Source: an uncultured Erysipelotrichaceae bacterium
Lineage (GTDB): Bacteria; Bacillota_I; Bacilli_A; RF39; UBA660
DNA length: 32,273 nucleotides
Direction: 5' to 3'
Assembly: GCA_902767365.1 (NCBI GenBank)
Contig: CACXGX010000051.1
Location: forward strand, 1-32,273
The notes beneath the pieces are model-generated. The model was not told where the DNA came from and ran no database searches. It saw only the letters and a program-made list of their open reading frames with translations. This document shows positions 17,722 through 26,085 of the stretch, in pieces (the first letter of the stretch is position 1; each line of letters starts with the position of its first letter). A program made the translations under genes and the position numbers.

Positions 17722-19854
17722 ATGATTATATTCAAGTTGATAATTATATTACTTTTTTTGCTTGCATCATCAAAAAGTTTAGGTTTGATAATTAGTAAAA
17801 AAAGTAAACTATCTTATGAAATATCATTAAGTTTAGGCTATCTACTTAACATAGCCATCTTTTTTATATGCTCTTTTATTCCAATGTATTTTAGATTATC
17901 TACGGATTATTTAATCTTCTTTGGTACAATTTATTCTATAATTTGCTTTTTAAGTATTTTTTATTCTATCAAGCTAAAAGAATTATTTAAATTTACAAAA
18001 AAAGAATTATTAAGTTTAACAATAGGTCTTATTTTTACAATTTTATTTTTCCTTTTTATTGACTTTGGAAATGCAGAAATGTATGATTCATACTTTTATA
18101 GTATTTATACAAATAGTGCAAGTAGAGCTGATAGATTATCAATTATTAATCCTTACAATGGAATTTCTGATTTACAAAATTTTTATAAATATATGTCGTT
18201 TTACCTACAGTCAAGTTATTTTGCCGATATTTTAAATATTAGACCAGCATATTTAGTATTAATTTGGCCATTTACTTATATGACATATTATTTTTTGAGT
18301 ATTACAGCATTAGGCATAGCAAGAATATCTAAAAAGAATTATATAAATAATATAATTAGCATATTTGTATTAACATTTTTTGGAAGTATTTTTAGAGCAC
18401 CATTCAATTCATTATATTTAGTAAATATATTAATACCAATTTATCTATTTTATTTTACCTTTAGAGCATTTCGAGAAAAGAAATTCGTTTGTGTTTATTA
18501 TATTGTATTTGTTGCAGCAGCTGCTTGTACATCTGCAATATTATATACTTCAGCAGCCTTTATTTTGACTTTATTTGTATCTAGCTATTTAAAGAAAAAT
18601 TATGATAAGTTAGATATTATTTTTAAACTTGCAATACCAACATATTGTTTAGGTATGCTTTATATTTTGGAAAGTAAAAAAACAATTGTTTATATATCAA
18701 TTGCTATATTAATATTAATATTTATTTGGTATATTATTAGATTTAAATTAATTAAAAGATTTGCTAAAGATGTAGCTATATTTTTAATGGTTGTAATTCC
18801 AGTTGCATTTATTGTTACTCCTAAAGATAAAACAATCTCAAACTTTTCTAATGCTTTTATGAAACAAGGAGTGGTTTCAGATAAACAAGCTACAAAAGCT
18901 GCAAATCTTTGTATTAATGACAAAATAAAAATTGAAAATTTAGACTATAAAATTGACTATGATATGTTTGGAACATCTATGAAATACATATATCAAAATC
19001 CTCATACTTTATTAAATACCTGGATGATAGCAATTACTCATTCAGTACTTATGTATGGTGGAATGTTGTTTTTTGCCATATATGGTTTGTTTATGAAAAG
19101 GAAAGAACATGTTTATAAAATATTTCTAATATACATTTTATTTTTCTTTAATCCGTTTGTAACTGAAGGTTTAGCTATAATTACTTTAGACTTGAATAGT
19201 AGAATTTATCTATTCTTTAATACATTCTTTGCTATTTATGGAATTATGTGGTTCTTTGAATGGATAGAGGAATTTAATATCAAAATGATTAATAAATCTT
19301 TGAAATATTTGTACATTCCATATGCAGTATTACTTGCTATTTCGGTTTATTCATATGTTGATTTATTAAAAATACCAAATTTTAAAAAAAATGATCTTCT
19401 ATATAAAGTTCCAAAAAATTTAGTAGATGCTAACTATGAAGTAAATTCTTTAGTAGCAACTAGAATTCATGAAAATGAAAAACCAATAGTGCTATACACA
19501 ATTGATACTTTATCTCTTTCAATGATTGATGAAAATCCAAATAATAAATATAAATTAATAGATAGTAAAGAATATAAAACGTTTTATAGTGATACAACAT
19601 CTATAAGTAACAAAATGTTAATGAATTTATATTTTCAAAGTGCTGGAGAATATGATTTCAATTATCTTGAAAAATTAATAACAGAAGGAAAATATAATAA
19701 AAAATATTGTTATATTAATAGTCTTCTTAAAGAAAACAATGTCTCTTATATAGTCGTAGGTAAAAAATATAAAAATAGTTATGACAAAATAAGTGGAGAA
19801 TATGAAATAATATATGACAAGAACGATGTTCTAATATATAAAAGGAGTGTATAA
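17722..19854 (+). CDS. Large polytopic membrane protein, GT-C-like glycosyltransferase
   Basis: A 710-residue protein with at least twelve hydrophobic segments followed by a soluble C-terminal part of about 170 residues. An acidic first outer loop (NAEMYDSYFY, D122) is where GT-C enzymes keep their catalytic aspartate. I believe it belongs to the DUF6077 group, but that is from memory. It shares layout with the gene at 23394: acidic loop, an INPYNG or IDPRVG motif, a late NPFVTE or NPIVEP motif, and a C-terminal domain ending in IIYDKN or IIYENK. It probably uses lipid-linked sugars on the outer face; a polymerase role is the main alternative. GGAGG precedes the ATG. Confidence 0.7.
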   Translation: MIIFKLIIILLFLLASSKSLGLIISKKSKLSYEISLSLGYLLNIAIFFICSFIPMYFRLSTDYLIFFGTIYSIICFLSIFYSIKLKELFKFTKKELLSLTIGLIFTILFFLFIDFGNAEMYDSYFYSIYTNSASRADRLSIINPYNGISDLQNFYKYMSFYLQSSYFADILNIRPAYLVLIWPFTYMTYYFLSITALGIARISKKNYINNIISIFVLTFFGSIFRAPFNSLYLVNILIPIYLFYFTFRAFREKKFVCVYYIVFVAAAACTSAILYTSAAFILTLFVSSYLKKNYDKLDIIFKLAIPTYCLGMLYILESKKTIVYISIAILILIFIWYIIRFKLIKRFAKDVAIFLMVVIPVAFIVTPKDKTISNFSNAFMKQGVVSDKQATKAANLCINDKIKIENLDYKIDYDMFGTSMKYIYQNPHTLLNTWMIAITHSVLMYGGMLFFAIYGLFMKRKEHVYKIFLIYILFFFNPFVTEGLAIITLDLNSRIYLFFNTFFAIYGIMWFFEWIEEFNIKMINKSLKYLYIPYAVLLAISVYSYVDLLKIPNFKKNDLLYKVPKNLVDANYEVNSLVATRIHENEKPIVLYTIDTLSLSMIDENPNNKYKLIDSKEYKTFYSDTTSISNKMLMNLYFQSAGEYDFNYLEKLITEGKYNKKYCYINSLLKENNVSYIVVGKKYKNSYDKISGEYEIIYDKNDVLIYKRSV

Positions 19855-19856
19855 AT

Positions 19857-21671
19857 ATGGATGACATTACTATTATTATAAAAACACTTGATAGATATGT
19901 ATGCTTAAAGCCATTAATAAAATCAATATTAAAAAAATATAAAGATATTCCAATACTTATTGGAGATGATAGTTTAATAAGCTGTAAAAAACGAATTGAA
20001 AAGGATTTCCCAAATAAAAAGAACATTATAGTATACAATCTTCCATATGATTGTGGATTATCTTATGGTAGAAATTATCTTGTTAATAAAGTAAAAACAA
20101 AATATTTTTGTCTGTGTGATGATGATTTTGTTTTTGATAAAAAAACAAATTTAGAAGCAGCTTTAAATATATTAAAAGAGAACAACTTGGATATATTAGG
20201 TGGATATCTAAGAAATTATAAAATTATTAATTCAAAAAAAGATTATCTTATTAGATTTGCTCAAAAAATACTTCATTATGAACTTCCTACAAATTATATA
20301 GCTACATTAAATGAGAAAGACAATATTCTACATGCTAATTATCAAATAAAAGAATTTCCTGATTATAAAGAAGTTGATGTTGTAATTAATTTCTTTATAG
20401 CCAAAACAGAATCAATAAAAAAACATCCATGGGATGAAGACTTAAAATTACAAGAACATACTGCTTTTTTCTATAGTGCGAAGAAAAAAGGACTTAAAAT
20501 TGGTTTTACTAATAAATTATCAATAAGACATTGTCCAATTCAAAATTTTAAATACAAGAATTATAGAACAAGAAATTATACTCATGTATTTATGGAAAAA
20601 AATAATCTTAAAAAAATAGTATCAAACTATGATAACAAACCAACACAAGAAATTACCATACCTACAGTAGATAATATTTTTATAAGTGTAATTGTTCCAG
20701 TATATAACGTAAATAACAAAGCAGATTTACTTATTAAATCTTTAAAAGAACAAACATATAAAAATTTTGAAGTTATACTTGTTGATAATAATTCAACTGA
20801 TGGATCTAAAGAATATTTAAAAAAATTAATTAATGATGATAAACGTTTTACAATACTTTCTGAGAAAAGACAAGGACCTAATTATGCAAGGCAAAAAGGT
20901 TTTTCTAAGTCAAAAGGGGAATATATTTATTTTGCAGATGCCGATGATTACTTAGAAGATGATACTTTATATCACTTTATATGTGAAATTACAAAGAATA
21001 AAAGTGATATAGTAATCGGTGATTATATAGAACATAGCGGTGAAGATAGAAAACTAATGAAAGGAATAAATAAGGATTATAAAGATAACTTAAAAGATCA
21101 TAAAGACATTATGCTTATCAAACTTCCTTTATGGAATAAGATCTTTAAAAAAGAATTTATAACTAATAATTCTTTCATTTATACTTTTATATCAGAAGAT
21201 ATTTTAATAACAGCATTAGCCATGGCAAAATGTAATAAGATAACGTACATATCTAAGCCAATATATCACTATATTTTCGCTGAAGGTGGTCTAACATCTA
21301 CAATTACATATGATAAGTTAGTTAATATTATAGAATCTCATAAATTAATTAAAAGAAAATTTGAAGAAGAAAAATTATATGATAAATATAAAGAAGAACT
21401 AGAATATATATTTATAACTCATACTATTTATCGTATGTTTAGAATAACAATGTTAAAAAATAAAAAAGATAAAGAAAAAGCATATGAAGAGTTTTTAATA
21501 CATTTAAAAAAGTTTAATAAGAAAAATAAATATTTAAAGAAATCTAAATCATTTAAGTTTGCTTATAAAGTAGTATCTCACAAATCTTTATTTAAATTGT
21601 TTTCACCATCAATTAAAATGTTATTTACAAATAAGAAAATGAATAAAATATTTAAAAAATTAGATAGGTGA
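19857..21671 (+). CDS. Two-domain glycosyltransferase, GT12-like plus GT2
   Basis: A 604-residue fusion of two GT-A domains. Residues about 1-265 resemble animal beta-1,4-N-acetylgalactosaminyltransferases (GT12): IIIKTLDRY at the start, IGDDS, LSYGRNYLVNKVKTKY, the metal motif CDDDFVF (D88-D90), and VVINFFIAKT near 175. Residues about 275-604 are a standard GT2 (ISVIVPVYN, VDNNSTDGS, and DADD at 361-364). Both metal sites are intact, so both halves should be active, probably adding two sugars in turn. No membrane segments. The gene ends in TGA, which forms part of the AGGTGA Shine-Dalgarno of the next gene. Confidence 0.85.
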   Translation: MDDITIIIKTLDRYVCLKPLIKSILKKYKDIPILIGDDSLISCKKRIEKDFPNKKNIIVYNLPYDCGLSYGRNYLVNKVKTKYFCLCDDDFVFDKKTNLEAALNILKENNLDILGGYLRNYKIINSKKDYLIRFAQKILHYELPTNYIATLNEKDNILHANYQIKEFPDYKEVDVVINFFIAKTESIKKHPWDEDLKLQEHTAFFYSAKKKGLKIGFTNKLSIRHCPIQNFKYKNYRTRNYTHVFMEKNNLKKIVSNYDNKPTQEITIPTVDNIFISVIVPVYNVNNKADLLIKSLKEQTYKNFEVILVDNNSTDGSKEYLKKLINDDKRFTILSEKRQGPNYARQKGFSKSKGEYIYFADADDYLEDDTLYHFICEITKNKSDIVIGDYIEHSGEDRKLMKGINKDYKDNLKDHKDIMLIKLPLWNKIFKKEFITNNSFIYTFISEDILITALAMAKCNKITYISKPIYHYIFAEGGLTSTITYDKLVNIIESHKLIKRKFEEEKLYDKYKEELEYIFITHTIYRMFRITMLKNKKDKEKAYEEFLIHLKKFNKKNKYLKKSKSFKFAYKVVSHKSLFKLFSPSIKMLFTNKKMNKIFKKLDR

Positions 21672-21675
21672 TTTT

Positions 21676-22446
21676 ATGAAAGTAGAAATGTTAATATCTT
21701 CTTGTAAGTTAAATAAAATTAAAGAATTATCTCTTGAGAAAAAAAATATAACAAATGCAATAATAGTAAATCAATTTATGCCTAAAGAAAGTGTTCAAAA
21801 AGAGAAAAATTATATAATGTATTCTTATAATGAAAAAGGTATTGCTAAATCAAGAAATAGACTTTTAGAACATATGACTGGGGATATTGAAATAATTACA
21901 GATGACGATATTTCTTTTAATAAAAACTCGGTTGAAATAATTGAGAAAGCATATAAAGAAAATGATGCAGATATTATTATTTTTAATTTAAAAAAAGGTA
22001 ATGAAATAATAGGGAAAAATAAAAAAATGATATATAATTCTCTTTCTATAATGTCTATTTGTTCATGCCAAATAACATTTAGAAGTGAATCAATTAGAAA
22101 AAATAATATTAAATTTGATGAAAAATTTGGAATTGGCTCTACATTTATTAGTGGAGAAGAAAATATATTTTTAGATGAATGTTTAAAACATAATTTAAAA
22201 ATAATACATATTCCATTAGTAATAAATAATCATCCTGAAGAAGAGACTACTGGGGAAATATGGAATGATAAAGTAATAAAATCTAAAGGTGCTTTAATGT
22301 ATAGATTACATAGAAAAACCTATATTATTTTTCTTATGTATTTTGCAATTTTAAAACATAAACAATATAAGAAGAATTATAGTTTCTTCAAATTTATTAA
22401 AATATTTAATAAAGGTAAAAAAGAATATAAAAATCTTAATAAATAA
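21676..22446 (+). CDS. GT2-like glycosyltransferase
   Basis: A 256-residue GT-A-type enzyme. The first strand is unusual (VEMLISSCKLNK rather than VSVIIPVYN), but YNEKGIAKSRNRLLEH and the metal motif ITDDDI (D76-D78) match the core, and an FGIGSTFISGEENIFLDE segment gives the acceptor-side acidic residues. It resembles small capsular glycosyltransferases of Bacillota. The DDD triplet and the KSRNRLL block also echo the first domain of the preceding gene, so the two may be related. Cytoplasmic, no anchor visible. Starts 4 bases after the preceding stop. Confidence 0.8.
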   Translation: MKVEMLISSCKLNKIKELSLEKKNITNAIIVNQFMPKESVQKEKNYIMYSYNEKGIAKSRNRLLEHMTGDIEIITDDDISFNKNSVEIIEKAYKENDADIIIFNLKKGNEIIGKNKKMIYNSLSIMSICSCQITFRSESIRKNNIKFDEKFGIGSTFISGEENIFLDECLKHNLKIIHIPLVINNHPEEETTGEIWNDKVIKSKGALMYRLHRKTYIIFLMYFAILKHKQYKKNYSFFKFIKIFNKGKKEYKNLNK

Positions 22447-22456
22447 TGGAGGATTT

Positions 22457-23389
22457 ATGGATGTTTCAGTAATTGTGCCAGTATATAATAACGAACTTTA
22501 TTTAAAAAAATGCATAGATAGTCTTTTAAATCAAGATACTAAATACAAATATGAAATAATAGCAATTAATGATGGTTCAACTGACAAAAGCTTAGAAATA
22601 CTTAAGAGTTATGGGAAAAAAATAATAGTTATTGATAAAGAAAATACAGGACCAGGGGATACAAGAAACGTTGGAATTAAAAGAGCTAGAGGTAAGTATA
22701 TAATGTTTGCTGATAGTGATGATTATGTTACAAATAATTTTATTGATAAAATGCTTTCTACTTTAATAAAAGAAAAAGCTGATATTGTAATATGTGATTT
22801 TTATCGTGTAATAAATGATAAAATTTTTCATCAAAATAAAGGAAAAGCTGGAACATATTATAAGGGTAAAATAAATGAAGTATTACTTATGGAATTTCAT
22901 TCAGTTAATAAGATATTTAAAAAAGAATATTTTAATAACTTATTATATCCTAAAGGAATGTTTTTTGAAGATGTAGCATTTATTCCAAAACTATTACTAA
23001 AAGCAGATAAAATAGTTAAAATAGATGATCCACTTTATTATTATAGATATAATGAAAAGGGTACTACAAATGTTATTAATTTTACTAATTATGATTTATA
23101 TACTGCCACAAATATGTTAGAAGAAGATTTTTGTAATAATGGATATAAAGATGAAATTGAATATTTATATATAAATGGAATATTAGTAGATTTATTAATA
23201 AAAATAATTAAATCAAAGGATCCAAAAAAACAAGAAAAATTTGAAAAAATTAGAAAAGAAATAATAGATAAATATCCTAAATGGTATAAAAATAAATATA
23301 TAAAAAGGTTTAAGATTACTAAAAGATTATATTTATATTGTTTGAAAAAAAATTATTATAAAATAATAAATAAAGTATTTAGCAGGTGA
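22457..23389 (+). CDS. GT2 glycosyltransferase
   Basis: A 310-residue family 2 enzyme with all core motifs: VSVIVPVYNNELYLKKCIDS at the N-terminus, NDGSTDKS, GPGDTRNVGIKRARGKY and the metal site FADSDDYV. The C-terminal half (HSVNKIFKKEYF, FFEDVAF) is that of CpsI/WcaA-like enzymes that add hexoses or hexosamines to lipid-linked oligosaccharides. Preceded by GGAGG. The TGA stop lies inside the AGGTGAT Shine-Dalgarno of the next gene, giving translational coupling. The sugar is unknown. Confidence 0.9.
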   Translation: MDVSVIVPVYNNELYLKKCIDSLLNQDTKYKYEIIAINDGSTDKSLEILKSYGKKIIVIDKENTGPGDTRNVGIKRARGKYIMFADSDDYVTNNFIDKMLSTLIKEKADIVICDFYRVINDKIFHQNKGKAGTYYKGKINEVLLMEFHSVNKIFKKEYFNNLLYPKGMFFEDVAFIPKLLLKADKIVKIDDPLYYYRYNEKGTTNVINFTNYDLYTATNMLEEDFCNNGYKDEIEYLYINGILVDLLIKIIKSKDPKKQEKFEKIRKEIIDKYPKWYKNKYIKRFKITKRLYLYCLKKNYYKIINKVFSR

Positions 23390-23393
23390 TATT

Positions 23394-25271
23394 ATGTTTA
23401 TGTTTATTATATATGTATTAATACTTTTTATATCATCTATTGGTTGTGGAAATATTATAAAAAAAGATAATAAATTATATCCATTAAAAAGTATTATTGG
23501 TTTTTGTATACTTCTAGGTATATCACAAATAATTTATTATCCAATGCAATACTTTAAAGTATCATCAAATATTACTAATATAACAACTTTAATTATTTTG
23601 TTAACATCTTTTATTTATGGATTAACTAAAATAACAAAAGAAGACTTCAAATTCTTAAAATCATATGAATTTTGGATTATCTTTTTAATGGTATTTATTA
23701 TAATAAAAATAATACCAGGAGTAGAAGTAGGAGATGATTTATTCTATTTCAGTTTATTTAAAGATAATGCTTATGCAAATAGTATAAATACAATAGATCC
23801 AAGAGTAGGAATTGTTGGAGAAATAGATGAAGTATATCTTTACCAAGGATTTTACTTGTTAATGAGTTTTCTATATCGAGTTCAAAATACACTATTTAAT
23901 GGTAATCTAAACAATATTTTTGTATCTTATAGAACAACGATGTCTTTATTTTCAATAATTTTAACATCAATTATGTTCTTATATATTAAAGATATTTTTA
24001 AAAATAAAAACAATAAAAAGGTATTTTATTTAATACAACTATTATCTTTATTATTAATTGCAATACCAGAATGGGAACATATTTATTGGGGATCATTTAT
24101 GTTAATCCAAATATATGTACCACTTGCAATGATATTAATGAATGACTATTTAAAAAACAATAATACCAAATATTTAATAATGGTAGTTAACTTTGGAATG
24201 CTTTCCTTATCATCTACAATGTTATTTATATTTGCAATAATTGCCTTTTCATATTTTGTATACGAATTATTTAAAAAAACTGCAAAATTTAAAGATTACT
24301 ATCTAATGCTTATACCTCTTATGATATATGCTTCATTTATATTAAATAAAATCTTTCTACTACCAATTATATTTATTTTATTCTTAGTAGCATATAAACT
24401 TGATAAACCAATTAATATAATAATAAATAAATACTTAAAATATTTTGTTTTTGTACTACCAATTATATTTGTTTTAGTAGCATTAAAAATGCATTACAAA
24501 TTTAGAATAGAACCACATAGAGTAAGCAAAGTAACAATTCTCTATACACTTGCTATTGCAGTATATACGTTATATTTAATTATAAAAAAAGAGAAAATAA
24601 ATCCAACTTTGTATGTAGCAATGATTATTGCGTTATTATTTTTTAATCCGATTGTAGAACCTTTCGTGTCACATTTTTTAACATCTACATATGTTTACTA
24701 TAGATTATTTTATCTTACAAAAAATCCATTTATTGTGACAATATTATTTTTAAGTATATATGAACAATGTAAAAAACATAAATATAAAACATATTTAAAA
24801 CCAATATACTATTTTGGAATAATTTTATTAATTTTAAATTATAGTAAGAACTTTCTATCTACAGCAGTTTTTGTTAAAAATTATGATATTGATTATAACT
24901 ATATACTAAGAGAAGACAAATACTCTAGAGAATTAGGAGAAGAAGTAATGAAACTAGAGCCAAATTCTAAAGTATTCTCTGTATATTTTGCACCAAGAAT
25001 GTACAATGATAAATTAATAACAAGAGTCGCAAGACATCCTGATCCAGGACTATATAATGAATGGGAAACCAATATAACAGTTGGAGCATTATATAGAGAA
25101 AGTGAAATGAGTAAAGAAGAATTTGCATTATTTGAAAAAAGAGTAGAAGAAATGGGATATAACTATTTAATAACATATAATAATAAAGAAAAATTAAATA
25201 AATTTAATAATACAAAATATGATATAATATATGAAAATAAGTTATTTGTTTTAATAAAAGTGGGTGAATAG
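23394..25271 (+). CDS. Second large polytopic membrane protein, GT-C-like
   Basis: A 625-residue relative of the protein at 17722: many hydrophobic segments, an acidic first outer loop (GVEVGDDLFYFS, D114 and D115), an IDPRVG motif, and a soluble C-terminal domain of about 120 residues. The D-D/E in this loop is the expected catalytic position of GT-C enzymes, which use polyprenyl-phosphate sugars outside the cell. Two such genes in one operon with one DPM-like GT2 suggest two different linkages from a shared donor, or one enzyme acting as polymerase. Function is inferred from architecture only. Confidence 0.7.
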   Translation: MFMFIIYVLILFISSIGCGNIIKKDNKLYPLKSIIGFCILLGISQIIYYPMQYFKVSSNITNITTLIILLTSFIYGLTKITKEDFKFLKSYEFWIIFLMVFIIIKIIPGVEVGDDLFYFSLFKDNAYANSINTIDPRVGIVGEIDEVYLYQGFYLLMSFLYRVQNTLFNGNLNNIFVSYRTTMSLFSIILTSIMFLYIKDIFKNKNNKKVFYLIQLLSLLLIAIPEWEHIYWGSFMLIQIYVPLAMILMNDYLKNNNTKYLIMVVNFGMLSLSSTMLFIFAIIAFSYFVYELFKKTAKFKDYYLMLIPLMIYASFILNKIFLLPIIFILFLVAYKLDKPINIIINKYLKYFVFVLPIIFVLVALKMHYKFRIEPHRVSKVTILYTLAIAVYTLYLIIKKEKINPTLYVAMIIALLFFNPIVEPFVSHFLTSTYVYYRLFYLTKNPFIVTILFLSIYEQCKKHKYKTYLKPIYYFGIILLILNYSKNFLSTAVFVKNYDIDYNYILREDKYSRELGEEVMKLEPNSKVFSVYFAPRMYNDKLITRVARHPDPGLYNEWETNITVGALYRESEMSKEEFALFEKRVEEMGYNYLITYNNKEKLNKFNNTKYDIIYENKLFVLIKVGE

Positions 25272-25272
25272 T

Positions 25273-26043
25273 ATGGGAAAATTAATTACAAAAATAAAAA
25301 GTTCGAAAATAGTTAATAAAGGAATTATTAAAAAAGTAAAAGATAAAATATATTTTAAATATATTAGTCCTAAAGAAGAGAAGAAAACAGATAAACATAG
25401 AGAAATAATTTTTGAAAAATTTAATAATGTGTTTAAAGATAGTAAATATGCTTTAATGTGTGGATCACTTTTAAGATATCATAGAGATAATACAATGGAT
25501 GGACAAGATCTAGATTTCTTTACTTTTAGAGAAGAATTTGAAAAAGTATGTGATAGATTTATTAATGAAGGATTTGTTATAAAGCAAGTATTTCTTGATG
25601 AAAAAGGAACAATATATGAATATAAATTAGGATATAAAGATTGTGACGTTGATGTATTTTTAATTTATACAAAGAAAAAACAAGAATATTTTAGATTTAC
25701 AATGGAAAATAATGATTCAAAAGATATTTCAAAAAAAGTTGTTGGAGATATTCAAATTATTAGTGGTAATGATTTAGTAGGATATGAAAGAGCAATAAGT
25801 GGAATGACTGAAATTAAAAATTATGAATATAAAAATACAACATTTATGGGGCCAAAAAATGTAGAAACATCATTATATGAATTATATGGAGAAAACTGGA
25901 CAATATATGACCCATCTTATGATCCAAGATATGATCCTAAAACAAATTTACCAAAAAGTTATAATGATGCAAAATCTATTGTCTTCATAAAACCATTAAC
26001 TAAATTTGAAGATGTTAAAAAAATCATTAAAGAACTTAAATAG
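25273..26043 (+). CDS. LicD/fukutin-like nucleotidyltransferase-fold transferase
   Basis: A 256-residue protein. MCGSLLRYHR (62-71) followed by MDGQDLDFF (75-83, acids D79 and D81) is the signature of the LicD/fukutin group: a GS/GT-x-L block and then two aspartates of the nucleotidyltransferase fold. CDVDVFLIY near 118 supplies a third acid. LicD proteins add phosphocholine to teichoic acids; fukutins add ribitol phosphate. Here the group is likely a phospho-alcohol attached to the glycan made by this operon. I prefer ATG 25273, one base after the preceding stop, over an overlapping GTG at 25264. Last gene of the operon. Confidence 0.82.
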   Translation: MGKLITKIKSSKIVNKGIIKKVKDKIYFKYISPKEEKKTDKHREIIFEKFNNVFKDSKYALMCGSLLRYHRDNTMDGQDLDFFTFREEFEKVCDRFINEGFVIKQVFLDEKGTIYEYKLGYKDCDVDVFLIYTKKKQEYFRFTMENNDSKDISKKVVGDIQIISGNDLVGYERAISGMTEIKNYEYKNTTFMGPKNVETSLYELYGENWTIYDPSYDPRYDPKTNLPKSYNDAKSIVFIKPLTKFEDVKKIIKELK

Positions 26044-26055
26044 TTCTTTTTTTTT
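26029..26055 (+). terminator. Terminator closing the glycan operon
   Basis: AAAGAACT (26029-26036) pairs with AGTTCTTT (26042-26049) around TAAAT, then Ts to 26055. The stop codon lies in the loop and 3' arm. Confidence 0.85.
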
Positions 26056-26085
26056 ATAATAAAAATATATATTATTGGTGATAAA

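Noticed and set aside
9060-23400. Genetic code 4 (TGA as tryptophan), suggested by the very low G+C
   Set aside because: Three genes end in TGA at natural operon junctions (9074, 21671, 23389), two of them inside the next ribosome site, and tryptophan is written TGG throughout.
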